This document shows positions 19,599 to 29,509 of a stretch of DNA of 56,045 nucleotides, piece by piece; positions within the stretch are counted from its first letter, which is position 1, and each line of letters begins with the position of its first letter. The notes beneath the pieces are model-generated. The model saw only the letters and a program-made list of their open reading frames with translations. It searched no databases and was not told the DNA's origin. The position numbers and the translations under genes were made by a program. Location: contig NZ_JAJFBP010000039.1 in the NCBI RefSeq assembly GCF_020697055.1, forward strand, positions 1 through 56,045. The letters run 5' to 3'. The DNA is from Panacagrimonas sp. Its GTDB lineage: Bacteria > Pseudomonadota > Gammaproteobacteria > Nevskiales > Nevskiaceae.

Positions 19599-20093
19599 TC
19601 AGCCGCCACAACCGCCGAGCGTCACCTTGGTTTCCCGCGTCGCGCTGTAGAGCTTGCCGTCGGCCTTGACCACGGCGATCAGGTTCGAGCTCTGCGCCAC
19701 TTTCACCCGCGCGCTGATCGACGGTTCGGTCTGGTCGGGAATGATGAAAGCCGCCGCCAGCGGATTCGGATTCTTCTCGACGACCAGATAGATCTCGGTG
19801 GTCGATGGCAACGCGCTCTTGACGGTGACCGGCACGACGGCACCGTTCTCCGCGATTTCGGGCGTGACGATCGTGATCTGGTCGCTGCTCTGGATGTCGT
19901 CGCCGAGTCCCTTGAGCACGTCCGCGACGGTGCGCTCCTTGAACACCGCCTCCAGCGCCGCGGCCCACGCCGCGCCGGGCACCCAGGGCAGCAATGCCAG
20001 CGCGCCTGCGAGCCGGGCGCCCAGGCGCAGGAAGTGACGCCGGGAAAACAACGATGGCGGCGGCCAAGCCGACAGGTCGAAGTCACTTTTCAC
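19599..20093 (-). CDS. soxY: Thiosulfate oxidation carrier protein SoxY
   Basis: This 164-residue protein ends in the substrate-carrying motif GGCGG (C162), which holds sulfur intermediates as a thioconjugate. A Tat signal (SRRHFLRLGARLAGALALLPWVPGAAWA) exports the folded SoxYZ pair. The start is a GTG at 20093, preceded by AAGGAG and overlapping the soxD stop as GTGA. There is no suitable ATG near this position. Confidence 0.95.
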   Translation of the reverse strand: MKSDFDLSAWPPPSLFSRRHFLRLGARLAGALALLPWVPGAAWAAALEAVFKERTVADVLKGLGDDIQSSDQITIVTPEIAENGAVVPVTVKSALPSTTEIYLVVEKNPNPLAAAFIIPDQTEPSISARVKVAQSSNLIAVVKADGKLYSATRETKVTLGGCGG

Positions 20094-21115
20094 CTTGGTG
20101 CTCCTTGTGCGATCCACTTCGTGATGCTTTTCACGGAGTCCGCGGAAAGCTGCGGAAACGGCGGCATCGGAACCGATCCCCAGACGCCGCTGCCGCCGTC
20201 CCTGATCCGCGACGCCAGGTAGCTCTCGGCGTCGGCCCGTCCCGAATATTTTTTGGCGATCTCCGCGAAGGCGGGCCCCACGAGTTTCGAGTCGACGGCG
20301 TGGCAGGCCATGCATCCGTTGGCGTTCAGTGCCGACGGCAGCGCGCTGGTTGCGGATGCATCGGCGCTCGCCGGTGTCGCCGCGGCGCCGACCTGCGTTC
20401 CCCTGACGGCGCCGAACGGACGGTTCTGCGACGCAAGATCGCCGTGCGAACCGGAGGCGTGCGCGGGCAGCGCGGAGCTGACCTGCGGATCGCCGGGCAG
20501 GCAGTTGCGCATGCACGCGGTGTTGCGCGTGTCGGGCCTGCCTTTGACGTCCCAGAGTCCGTGGTCGCGCGTCATGCCGTCGCGATTGGGCATGCGCGAC
20601 TGCACCTGCACGATGCTCTGCTCGGTCAGCACGAAATCCGCCGGAACCACGTCGGCCAGGTTCAGCAGGTAGGCGAGCACCGCGTACACCTGGTCGACCG
20701 AGAGCGACCGGGGCCGGTCCCACGGCATCGCGCGACGGATGTAGTCCCACAGCGTCGAGATCGACGAGACCTTGGTGAAGGTCGTGCGATAGCTGCCGCC
20801 GGCCTTCAGCGACGCGACGCGTCCGGTGCGGATGTCGTCGGCGGTGGTGTTGCCGATCAGCGGCGTGAACACGTGGTTGGCGTCGCCGAAATCGCCATGG
20901 CAGCTCGCGCATTGCTGGGCCCAGATCGTTTCACCTTCGGCGACCGATCCTTTGCCCGCCGGCAATCCGATGAAGTCCGGACGCACGTCGATGTCCCAGG
21001 CCTGCAGCTCGGAGGCGGTCGGCGCACGACCGATGCCGCCGAATTCCGCACGCGCGTCGGCCGAGCCGATCAGCAGCATCGCCAGCAGGCACACCCGGTG
21101 CAGGCCCGATTTCAT
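20090..21115 (-). CDS. soxD: Dihaem c-type cytochrome SoxD
   Basis: This 341-residue protein has a signal peptide (MKSGLHRVCLLAMLLIGSADARA) and two haem sites, CASCH (69-73) and CMACH (268-272), separated by a variable Ala-rich linker. It is the electron-transfer subunit of sulfane dehydrogenase SoxCD, which takes six electrons from SoxY-bound sulfane sulfur. Having SoxCD implies complete thiosulfate oxidation to sulfate without sulfur globules. It overlaps soxC at ATGA and soxY at GTGA. Confidence 0.92.
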   Translation of the reverse strand: MKSGLHRVCLLAMLLIGSADARAEFGGIGRAPTASELQAWDIDVRPDFIGLPAGKGSVAEGETIWAQQCASCHGDFGDANHVFTPLIGNTTADDIRTGRVASLKAGGSYRTTFTKVSSISTLWDYIRRAMPWDRPRSLSVDQVYAVLAYLLNLADVVPADFVLTEQSIVQVQSRMPNRDGMTRDHGLWDVKGRPDTRNTACMRNCLPGDPQVSSALPAHASGSHGDLASQNRPFGAVRGTQVGAAATPASADASATSALPSALNANGCMACHAVDSKLVGPAFAEIAKKYSGRADAESYLASRIRDGGSGVWGSVPMPPFPQLSADSVKSITKWIAQGAPR

Positions 21116-22452
21116 AGCTGGACGTTCGTGACCTCGCCGGAGGCATCGACGCGCCACGTCTGGATCGCGTTGTTGTGGTAGATCGAACGCGTGCCGCGCA
21201 CCTCGCGCAACTGGCGATACGTGGGCTGCACGAACCCGGTCTTGTCGGTGGCGCGGCTCTGCAGCAGGCAGGGCTTTCCGTCCCAGGTCCAGTCGCAGTT
21301 GAAGCGCGTCAGGGCCTTGGGCAGCACCGGGGTCTCGAGCCGCGCCGGCCGCCAGTTGCGACCGCCGTCGAACGAGACGTCGACGCCCTTGATCGCGTCA
21401 CGGCCCGACCACGCCAGTCCCGTCACGTTGCAGAAGCCCGGGCCCATCAGCTTCTGTCCGCCGGACGGCGTCGTGATCACCGACTTGGCTTCCTGGATCG
21501 AGGTGTACTGGCGCAGCAGGCCGTCGGGCATCAGGTCGACGTAATGCGCAACTTCGTCCTTGGTGCCGTAGGGCTGGTCGCCGACCTCGATGCGCCGCAG
21601 CCATTTCACCCACGACACGCCCTGCACGCCGGGCACCACCAGGCGCAACGGATAGCCATTCTCCGGCCGCAGCATCTCGCCGTTCATGCCGTACGCGACG
21701 ATCACGTCGTCCAGCGCGCGTTCGATCGCGATCGAGCGCGTCATGCCCGATCCGTCCGCGCCTTCGGCCAGAACGACCTTGGCCTTGGGGCGTTCGAACT
21801 TCGCATCGTCGAGCAGCACCGACAGCGGCACGCCGGTGAACTCGGAGCACGACAGCATGCCGTGCGTGTACTGCACGGTCGGCACCGCGACGTTGGCCCA
21901 TTCCATCGCGGTGTTGGCGCCGCATTCGATGAAGTGGATGCGCGACACCGAGGGCAGGCGCATCAGGTCGTCCATCGTGTAGACGCGCGGCCTGCCGACG
22001 AGGCCGTTGATCATCAGGCGATGGCGCGACGGATCGACGTCCACCCATCCCTGGTGATGCCGCTCGAAGTGCAGGCCGGAGGGGGTGATGATCCCGAACA
22101 TCCCCTGCAGCGGTGCGAACGACACCGACGCCTGCGCAACGCTGGTCAGTCCGGGCGATTGACGTCGCGCCAGCGCGACCTCGTAGCGGGACGGCTCGCC
22201 GTAGGGCTTGAACGCGACCGGCTTGCCCAGCGTCGTGCTCCACGGCGTGGGATTCACGATGTCCGGATCGCCCGCATCGGGCTCGGCTGCACGTGCCGTG
22301 GCTGCCAGCGCGCCCACGGCGGCGCCGAAAGCGCCGCGGATGAGGCGTCGTCGCTGCTCGTTCAGACCGCGGGTACGGATCGATCGAAGCAGCTCCGGAT
22401 CGAGAAAGTTCTCCGGAGCTTTTCGAACCTGCGCGCGCGGGTCTCGATCCAT
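21112..22452 (-). CDS. soxC: Sulfane dehydrogenase molybdenum subunit SoxC
   Basis: This 446-residue molybdopterin protein of the sulfite-oxidase family has a Tat-type leader (RRRLIRGAFGAAVGALAATARA). The molybdenum-binding Cys is in IHFIECGANTAMEW (C177), and WVKWLRRIEVGDQPYGTKDE and SFDGGRNWRPARL mark the C-terminal dimerisation domain. It is the first gene of the run soxCDYZAXB-mtoX-SCO-MauG. The 103-bp divergent gap upstream probably holds the operon promoter. I saw no strong ribosome-binding site before 22452. Confidence 0.93.
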   Translation of the reverse strand: MDRDPRAQVRKAPENFLDPELLRSIRTRGLNEQRRRLIRGAFGAAVGALAATARAAEPDAGDPDIVNPTPWSTTLGKPVAFKPYGEPSRYEVALARRQSPGLTSVAQASVSFAPLQGMFGIITPSGLHFERHHQGWVDVDPSRHRLMINGLVGRPRVYTMDDLMRLPSVSRIHFIECGANTAMEWANVAVPTVQYTHGMLSCSEFTGVPLSVLLDDAKFERPKAKVVLAEGADGSGMTRSIAIERALDDVIVAYGMNGEMLRPENGYPLRLVVPGVQGVSWVKWLRRIEVGDQPYGTKDEVAHYVDLMPDGLLRQYTSIQEAKSVITTPSGGQKLMGPGFCNVTGLAWSGRDAIKGVDVSFDGGRNWRPARLETPVLPKALTRFNCDWTWDGKPCLLQSRATDKTGFVQPTYRQLREVRGTRSIYHNNAIQTWRVDASGEVTNVQL

Positions 22453-22555
22453 GTCGTGCGCGGCGTCAGGCGCCCGGACCGACGACGTCGAGGTTGCGCG
22501 GCCAAAGCGGAAAGCGCGATCGTGTCCATCCCCGAGCCACCCGCATGGCATCCGC
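22453..22555. promoter_or_regulatory. Divergent soxC / dsrE-like intergenic region
   Basis: The 103-bp gap separates soxC (minus) from a DsrE-like gene (plus). By position it should hold the promoter for the ten-gene sox-mtoX run. I found no convincing sigma-54 -24/-12 pair or sigma-70 boxes by eye. Confidence 0.4.
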
Positions 22556-23026
22556 ATGAACACACGATCGCCCGAGGTCCCGGTTGCGTCGCGCCGCTCG
22601 CTGCTGTCGCTGCTCGCCGGGGCGTTCTTCGTCGGATCGCCGCCCGCTGCCGCCGCGGCGGTCGAAGCGGCCTCCGCGGTGAAGGTCGTGTACCACTCCG
22701 ACGACGTGGCGCGCGCCACGGCGACGGTGCGGATGATCCAGAACCATCTGAAGGCGGATCCGGGCGCGCGCATCGTCGTGGTCGCGCTGAACTCCGGCGT
22801 CGAGTGGCTGCTCAAGGACCGGAGCGATCCGCGCGGCAATCCGTACGAGCCGATGGTGGACGACCTGGCCACTTCCGGCGTCACGTTCCGCGTCTGCGCC
22901 AACACGCTCGAGGCGATGAAGATCGCCCGCGACGCGATCCATCCCGAAGCCGGCATCGTTCCTTCCGGGGCCGCCGAGATCGCGCGCCTGCAGCACGTCG
23001 AGGGGTACGCGTACTACAAGCCCTGA
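22556..23026 (+). CDS. DsrE family periplasmic protein
   Basis: This 156-residue protein has a Tat-like leader (SRRSLLSLLAGAFFVGSPPAAAA) and a DsrE/F-type fold: VVYHSDDVARATATVRMIQNHLKADPGARIVVVALNSGVEWLL, then a single Cys in FRVCANTLEAM, the usual active-site position of DsrE-like sulfur carriers. Members bind or move sulfur atoms. Its place beside soxC and SoxS/TauE-type genes suggests a role in periplasmic sulfur handling. It is convergent with the SoxS-like gene, 14 bp apart. Confidence 0.85.
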   Translation: MNTRSPEVPVASRRSLLSLLAGAFFVGSPPAAAAAVEAASAVKVVYHSDDVARATATVRMIQNHLKADPGARIVVVALNSGVEWLLKDRSDPRGNPYEPMVDDLATSGVTFRVCANTLEAMKIARDAIHPEAGIVPSGAAEIARLQHVEGYAYYKP

Positions 23027-23040
23027 GCGGATCGCGGCGT

Positions 23041-23412
23041 TCATCGGGCGACGAGGCTTTCCAGCGTCATCCAGAAAAGCTCGTCCGAGGAATAGCCCTC
23101 GAACCGGTGCTGCTCGACCTGGTTTTCGACGATCAGGAATGTCGGCGCGCGGTGGATCGGGCGCTCCACGCGCAGGCCGGCGGCCTCGTAACCGTCGAGC
23201 GGCAGTCGCCGGATCGGCAGCGATCGCGCCACGTCGGTCAACGGATAGTGCGTGCCGACCTGGCGCTCGAAGCGCTGGCACGGCGCGCAGTGCGGATCCT
23301 CGATGACGATCAGTTCCGATACGCCTTGCGCCGGCACGGACGCCGCCAGCATCGTCATCGCCACGCCGGCGATGATGCGGAATCGGAATCGTCGATCAAA
23401 CGACTGCGGCAT
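23041..23412 (-). CDS. SoxS-like periplasmic thioredoxin
   Basis: This 123-residue protein has a signal peptide (IIAGVAMTMLAASVPAQG) and a thioredoxin-like site CAPC (DPHCAPCQRFERQVG), followed by HYPLTDVARSLPIRRL and a cis-Pro region APTFLIVEN. The layout matches SoxS, which keeps the SoxY cysteine reduced and active. SoxW-type thioredoxins are the alternative. Its start overlaps the end of the upstream TauE-family gene by 17 nt, so the two are cotranscribed. Confidence 0.75.
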   Translation of the reverse strand: MPQSFDRRFRFRIIAGVAMTMLAASVPAQGVSELIVIEDPHCAPCQRFERQVGTHYPLTDVARSLPIRRLPLDGYEAAGLRVERPIHRAPTFLIVENQVEQHRFEGYSSDELFWMTLESLVAR

Positions 23413-24217
23413 ATCCCAGGCGTCCGAGCAGCAGGAGGGACATTACCGCACAGGCGATCGCAAAGGCGATCGACAGTCCGGCATTGCCCATGCGTGGCGC
23501 GATCAGGCGTCCGACGGCCATCCCGCCGACCGCGCCGAGCGCGAAGGGCAGGCCGATCGCCAGCGAAAGATGCCCGGCCATCGCCGCGGAGATCGCCGCA
23601 CCGGTCGAGATCAGCGCGATCACCAGCATCGAGGTCGCGACGATCGCGTTCATCGAAAGATCGGTCACGCGGCGCAGCGCGGGGACGATGAAAAAACCGC
23701 CGCCCACGCCGAACAGTCCCGACAGAAAGCCCGCGCCGACGCCGGACGCGGCCAGGATGCGACCGCATCGGGGGGTCCAGCACAGACGCCCGGTGTTCGG
23801 ATCGAGCAGGCAGGGCCTCGAATCGTCGGTCGAGGGCGCCGACGGCTCCTCGCCGGTGCTGCTTCGCGTTTCCTGGCGCAGCGTTCGCAGCGCGATGAAG
23901 AGCAGCAGGCAGGCGAACAGCGCCGTCAGCACCGTCTCGGGCACCCGATGCGCGACCCTCATCCCGACGGCCGTGACCGGAATGCCGCAGAGCGCGATCA
24001 GCCCCGCGGCGCGATACCGGACCTGATGCATCTTCAGGCCGATCAACGCACCCACCGCGGCGGAGCTCGCCACCGCCAGCAGCGCGACGGGTCCGGCCTG
24101 CGCGACCGACCAGCCCATGCCGAACATCAGGATCGGCACGGCGATGATCGAGCCGCCCGCGCCGGTCAGCGCCAGCACCAATCCGACGCCGCTGCCGAGC
24201 GCGACGAGGATCAGCAT
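23396..24217 (-). CDS. TauE/SafE family sulfite exporter
   Basis: This 273-residue membrane protein has about eight transmembrane helices and duplicated glycine-rich family motifs: GLVLALTGAGGSIIAVPIL near the N-terminus and GFLSGLFGVGGGFFIVPAL in the second half. A hydrophilic central loop (about 124-150) separates the halves. TauE-family carriers export sulfite or sulfoacetate, or take up sulfur anions. Placement with sox genes supports sulfite export or sulfate release. The start at 24217 begins directly in helix 1. Confidence 0.88.
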   Translation of the reverse strand: MLILVALGSGVGLVLALTGAGGSIIAVPILMFGMGWSVAQAGPVALLAVASSAAVGALIGLKMHQVRYRAAGLIALCGIPVTAVGMRVAHRVPETVLTALFACLLLFIALRTLRQETRSSTGEEPSAPSTDDSRPCLLDPNTGRLCWTPRCGRILAASGVGAGFLSGLFGVGGGFFIVPALRRVTDLSMNAIVATSMLVIALISTGAAISAAMAGHLSLAIGLPFALGAVGGMAVGRLIAPRMGNAGLSIAFAIACAVMSLLLLGRLGYAAVV

Positions 24218-24541
24218 GCCGGTCTCATGTGCCGCCACGGCCTGCAGGGACGGGGATCGGGACGTCCCGGCGATTCGGACTTGGCGGCACGAACGACGGA
24301 TGGAAGCGCATGTGCACGAGTTCCCGGGGCCGGCGGCGCAAGCGCCGGGGCAGGGCCCCCGATCGCGATGCGTCCGTGAGCTTCCAGCAGCCACGCTCCA
24401 TGCCATCCGATTGCGTGCGCACAAGCGTCGGCGAATCAGGGACTTGGTATTTCCGGCAGGCGCCGCCCCGGGCCGGTCGCCGCGTTTGGCAGCTGCGTTG
24501 GCAGTGCTTTGGCAGTGCCGTGGCAGCGCGAGGCCGGCGCG
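24218..24541. other. 324-bp intergenic region with TTGGCAG repeats
   Basis: No gene is supported between the TauE-family gene and the sigma-54 regulator, both on minus. The part next to the regulator carries four TGGCAG repeats (24487-24526). The remainder contains short GC-rich inverted repeats only. Confidence 0.6.
24487..24526. promoter_or_regulatory. Four direct TGGCAG repeats at helical spacing
   Basis: TGGCAG starts at 24487, 24499, 24510 and 24521, so copies repeat every 11-12 bp on one face of the helix. The same half-site forms the palindrome CTGCCAGTTGGCAG at 25905-25918, on the other side of the sigma-54 regulator gene. This fits a cluster of binding sites for that regulator, acting on the TauE/SoxS-like genes. 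This is inference; no footprint is known. Confidence 0.5.
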
Positions 24542-25855
<1,314 letters not shown>

Positions 25856-25904
25856 GTCGGAGGTCTCGTCCGGGGCGCCATCGCCGTAGCGGCGGCTGCC
25901 ATCT

Positions 25905-25918
25905 CTGCCAGTTGGCAG
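25905..25918. promoter_or_regulatory. CTGCCA-GT-TGGCAG palindrome between regulator and sqr
   Basis: This perfect 6+6 inverted repeat with a 2-nt spacer lies in the 209-bp divergent gap, 50 nt upstream of the regulator start and 147 nt upstream of sqr. Distance from sqr suits an upstream activator site for a sigma-54 promoter. It shares its half-site with the repeats at 24487-24526. Confidence 0.5.
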
Positions 25919-26064
25919 GCCGGGAACGATGCCACGACTGGCCACGGGATCTCCAGCTGGGGCGATTCCCTCGACGGAACAAGTGCTTGGCTGGCGAGCC
26001 CCGATCGGCACGCTTCGTGATCGTTGGGAAGGCGCCACGCCTCGCCCCTCCACCGGAGACTCCC

Positions 26065-27321
26065 ATGACGCCGACGACTCCCGCCCAACGCTTCGACGTC
26101 CTGATCGTGGGTGCCGGCGCCGCCGGGACGACCGTTGCGTCGCTGCTGAAACGGCGTCGCTCCGCATTGAACATCGGCGTGGTCGATCCCGCAGAGTTCC
26201 ACTGCTACCAGCCGGCGTGGACGCTGGTCGGGGCCGGGGCGTTCGAAGTGGAGAACACCCGTCGCCCGATGAAGGCGTGCATCCCCAACGGCGTGACCTG
26301 GATCAAGGGCCGCGTCACGGCGTTCGATCCGGCGGCGAACCGCGTCGATCTCGAGGACGGGCAGAGCCTGGCGTACGGCCACCTCGTGGTCGCGGCCGGG
26401 CTGCAGCTCGACTGGCACAAGATCGACGGCCTGGAAGCCACGCTCGGGAAGAACGGCGTCTCCAGCAACTATCGCTACGACACCGCGCCCTACACCTGGC
26501 AGTGCATCCGGGAATTCAAGGGCGGCGAGGCGCTGTTCACGCAGCCCGCGATGCCGATCAAGTGCGCGGGCGCGCCGCAGAAGATCCTGTACATGGCGGC
26601 CGACCGTTTCCGTCGGCGCAGCCTGAAGGCCGAGATGAGCTTCTTCACGCCGACACCCTCGATGTTCGGCGTGCCGTTCTACTCGAAGGCGCTCGACACC
26701 GTCGTGGCGAACTACGGCATCACCGCCCGGTTCGGGCACAACCTCGTGGCAGTGGACGGACCGGGCAGGCGCGCGACGTTCGACGTGACGGCGAACGGAC
26801 AGACGACGCGCGCGGAATTCGCGTTCGACTTCCTGCACGTCGTGCCGCCGCAGTCGGCGCCGGATTTCATCAAGAGCAGCCCGTTGGCGGACAAGTCGGG
26901 CTGGGTCGCGGTCGACAAGCACAGCCTGCGTCACGTCCAGCATCCCAACGTCTTCGCGCTGGGCGATTGCACGACGACGCCTAACAGCAAGACCGCCGCG
27001 GCGGTGCGGGCACAATCGCCGGTCGTGGCCGAAAACCTGCTCAGCGTCATCGATGGGAAGGCACCGACGGCGAGCTACGACGGCTACGCGTCATGCCCGC
27101 TGACGACGTCGGTGGGCAAGATCATGCTGGCGGAATTCGCCTACGACGGCGTCGTGACGCCGAGCTTTCCGGTGGATCCGCGCGTTCCGCGGCGGGCCTA
27201 CTGGTGGCTGAAGCGCTCGTACCTGCCGTCGCTTTATTGGGGAATGCTCAACGGCTCGCTCGGGCCGGACTGGCACGCCAAGCGCGCCTATCCGGAATCC
27301 GTTCCGATGTTCTCCCCGTGA
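26065..27321 (+). CDS. sqr: Type II sulfide:quinone oxidoreductase
   Basis: This 418-residue FAD protein has an N-terminal dinucleotide motif ([12 protein letters not shown]) and the motif [12 protein letters not shown]. The two redox cysteines of the mitochondrial-type (SQOR-like) enzymes are in [10 protein letters not shown] (C167) and ASCPLTTS (C344), and the FAD-binding [18 protein letters not shown] is near the end. It oxidises sulfide to persulfide/polysulfur and passes electrons to quinone at the membrane. It is divergent from the sigma-54 regulator. CGGAG precedes the ATG. It would consume sulfide released by MtoX. Confidence 0.92.
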   Translation: MTPTTPAQRFDVLIVGAGAAGTTVASLLKRRRSALNIGVVDPAEFHCYQPAWTLVGAGAFEVENTRRPMKACIPNGVTWIKGRVTAFDPAANRVDLEDGQSLAYGHLVVAAGLQLDWHKIDGLEATLGKNGVSSNYRYDTAPYTWQCIREFKGGEALFTQPAMPIKCAGAPQKILYMAADRFRRRSLKAEMSFFTPTPSMFGVPFYSKALDTVVANYGITARFGHNLVAVDGPGRRATFDVTANGQTTRAEFAFDFLHVVPPQSAPDFIKSSPLADKSGWVAVDKHSLRHVQHPNVFALGDCTTTPNSKTAAAVRAQSPVVAENLLSVIDGKAPTASYDGYASCPLTTSVGKIMLAEFAYDGVVTPSFPVDPRVPRRAYWWLKRSYLPSLYWGMLNGSLGPDWHAKRAYPESVPMFSP

Positions 27322-27399
27322 GCGAAAAGCATTTCCACATCACCTCGCGCAAAGGCTTCAATCAACCGAACCACCAGAAGAACAAGGGAGAGCAACACC

Positions 27400-27804
27400 A
27401 TGTCGATGGAGACACGCATCAAGTATCTGCGGATCGCGCTGTTGGTTTTCGGTCTGTTCCTGATCTTCGCGCTATCGGCGTTCGTGTTCTGGCTGTGGCC
27501 CGCGGGATGGGCCTGGGGCTGGCAGCAGGGATGGCACTCGCATTACGTCTACATGATCCTGTCCATGTTCGCGGTGATGGGCGTGATGTTCCTGTTTGCG
27601 ATCCGTGATCCGCTCGCCTACCGAAGCCTGATCTGGTACGCGGTGTGGTCGAGCATCGCGCACGCCTGCGTGATGCTGGTCCTCGCGCTGCGGGAAGAGG
27701 CCGAACGAGGGCACCTCGTCGGCGACATCCCGATGCTCTTCATCATGGCCGCGACGTTCGCCATCCTGATGCCGCGAGCGGAGAAGTCCGGAACTCCGGG
27801 CTGA
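27400..27804 (+). CDS. Small four-helix membrane protein
   Basis: This 134-residue protein has four hydrophobic segments (about 10-32, 48-67, 75-97, 108-125). The stretches MILSMFAVMGVMFLFAIRDPLAYRSLIWYAVWSSIAHACVM look like an uncharacterised bacterial family (possibly DUF6632). A good AAGGGAG ribosome-binding site precedes ATG 27400. It follows sqr by 78 bp on the same strand and may be cotranscribed. No function can be assigned. Confidence 0.65.
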   Translation: MSMETRIKYLRIALLVFGLFLIFALSAFVFWLWPAGWAWGWQQGWHSHYVYMILSMFAVMGVMFLFAIRDPLAYRSLIWYAVWSSIAHACVMLVLALREEAERGHLVGDIPMLFIMAATFAILMPRAEKSGTPG

Positions 27805-27831
27805 TCCATCGACGACGAACCGATCGAGCGC

Positions 27832-28242
27832 ATGTCCCCGTCCGCCCAGGTGCCGCCGTTTCGCTGGCGCGACATCGTCAACGGGCACGCGCTCGTCTTT
27901 CTCGTGGGGGTGTGCGTCGCGTACCTCGTGCTGGTCGTGGGCCTCGCGCAGCTGCTGCTGGCCCCGACGGGAAAGAACGGCCAGTACGTGGTGGTGCTGC
28001 CGCCGTGGGCGAAGGTGGACCGGATCTTCGAGATGTCGACGGCGGTCGACGGCCGCGTGATCGGGCTGAACGACACCACCAACGCGTACCTGCTCTACGT
28101 CGAGCGACACGATGCGGTCGACGCATTGCACCGCGCGGGCGCCTGGCTGGTCCTGGATCCGGCGAGAGTCGGCGGGATCCTCGGATGCAATCCGTCCGCG
28201 CGCGGCGCGAGCGGCATCAAACCCGCGGTGCCGACGCGCTAG
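27832..28242 (+). CDS. Hypothetical single-pass membrane protein
   Basis: This 136-residue protein has one clear transmembrane helix (about 22-44, FLVGVCVAYLVLVVGLAQLLLA) followed by a soluble domain starting GKNGQYVVVLPPWAKVDRIFEM. I do not recognise the family. It lies 27 bp after the four-helix protein and 42 bp before the hydrolase gene, so it is probably part of the same transcript. The codon use and in-frame continuity support a real gene. Confidence 0.55.
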   Translation: MSPSAQVPPFRWRDIVNGHALVFLVGVCVAYLVLVVGLAQLLLAPTGKNGQYVVVLPPWAKVDRIFEMSTAVDGRVIGLNDTTNAYLLYVERHDAVDALHRAGAWLVLDPARVGGILGCNPSARGASGIKPAVPTR

Positions 28243-28284
28243 CGCGGCGATCGCGAACAAGACGGTCCAAACGAGGAGAGTCCC

Positions 28285-29454
28285 ATGTCGCTGCAGAAAT
28301 CCCTGGACGCGGTACTCGAGCGCGCCGCCGATGCCGGCGACGTGCCCGGTGTCGTCGCGGTGCTGACCGATCGCGAGAAAACGCTGTACGAAGGTGCGTT
28401 CGGCAAGCGCAGGCTCGGTTCGCCCGACGCGATGACCGTCGACACCGTGGGTCTGATCGCGTCGATGACCAAGGCCATCACCTCGCTGGCGGCGATGCAG
28501 CTCGTCGAGCAGGGCAGGCTCGATCTCGACAGTCCCGCGTCGAGGTGGCTGCCGGACCTGGGCAAGCTCGAGGTGCTCGAAGGCTTCGATGCGCAGGGCA
28601 GGCCCCGAACGCGCGCGCCCAGGCGGCCGATCACGCTCAAGCATCTGCTCACGCACACCGCGGGCTTCGGCTACGAGTTCCTCAGCGAGACGGTGCAGAA
28701 GATCAAGGCGGCGACCGGCATTCCCGCTTTCACCAGCAGCGAGTATGCGAGCCTCCAGATGCCGCTGCTGTTCGATCCGGGTGAACGCTTCGAGTACGGC
28801 ATCAACACCGACTGGGCCGGGTTGCTCGTGCAGCAGGCCAGCGGCATGAAGCTCGGCGACTACCTGGCGCAGCACGTGCTGGATCCGTTGGGCATGAAGG
28901 ACACCGCGATCGTCATCCGTCCCGACATGCGCAAGCGCCTGGCCAGCATCCACGCCCGCTCCGGGGATGGATCGTTGACGCCGATCGAGCTCGAGCTGCC
29001 GCAACAACCCGAGACCGAGATGGGCGGCCAGGCGCTGTACGGCACCGCGCCCGACTACCTCGCGTTCGTGCGCATGCTGCTCAACCGCGGCCAGGGCCCG
29101 AATGGACGCGTGCTCAGACCCGAGACGGTGGAGCAGATGTCGATCAACCAGATCGGCGCGCTCGACGTGCCGACGTTCAGATCGGCCAACGGCGCATTGT
29201 TCAACGATCTGCCGATGCCGGCCGACAACCCGCAGAAGTGGAGCCTGGCGTTCCTGGTCAACAGCAAGCCCATGCCCACCGGCCGTCCCGCGGGCAGCCT
29301 GATGTGGGCGGGCATCTGCAATTCCTACTACTGGATCGATCCGACGCACGGGATCGGCGGTGTCTATCTCACGCAGATCCTGCCGTTCGCGGACGTCAAA
29401 GCGCTGCCGCTGTTCTTCGAGTTCGAATCTACCGTCTACCAGAACCTGCGCTGA
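28285..29454 (+). CDS. Serine hydrolase, class C beta-lactamase fold
   Basis: This 389-residue protein has the SxxK motif SMTK (S60, K63), a Tyr motif in RFEYGIN (Y171), and LLTHTAGFGYEF, as in family VIII esterases and penicillin-binding-protein-like hydrolases. No signal peptide is seen, so it is likely cytoplasmic. The natural substrate, an ester or lactone, is unknown; BVMO products are a possible source of lactones, which is speculation. A GAGGAG ribosome-binding site precedes the start. Confidence 0.88.
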   Translation: MSLQKSLDAVLERAADAGDVPGVVAVLTDREKTLYEGAFGKRRLGSPDAMTVDTVGLIASMTKAITSLAAMQLVEQGRLDLDSPASRWLPDLGKLEVLEGFDAQGRPRTRAPRRPITLKHLLTHTAGFGYEFLSETVQKIKAATGIPAFTSSEYASLQMPLLFDPGERFEYGINTDWAGLLVQQASGMKLGDYLAQHVLDPLGMKDTAIVIRPDMRKRLASIHARSGDGSLTPIELELPQQPETEMGGQALYGTAPDYLAFVRMLLNRGQGPNGRVLRPETVEQMSINQIGALDVPTFRSANGALFNDLPMPADNPQKWSLAFLVNSKPMPTGRPAGSLMWAGICNSYYWIDPTHGIGGVYLTQILPFADVKALPLFFEFESTVYQNLR

Positions 29455-29509
29455 TCGGACCCGGTCCGGCAGCGAACGGCAACACCCCACCCATCAGGGA
29501 TCAACCGAC

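Noticed and set aside
24500..24513. GG-N10-GC spacing resembling a sigma-54 -24/-12 promoter
   Set aside because: It arises within the TGGCAG repeats and on the plus strand points into the 3' end of the regulator gene; no plus-strand gene follows. The repeats are better read as activator sites.
24487..24526. CRISPR-like short direct repeats
   Set aside because: The units are 6-7 nt with 5-nt spacers, far too short for CRISPR, and no cas genes are present.
25856..26064. Sigma-54 promoter for sqr
   Set aside because: The location is right, but I found no TGGCAC-N5-TTGC-like pair with correct spacing, so I do not annotate a promoter, only the palindrome.
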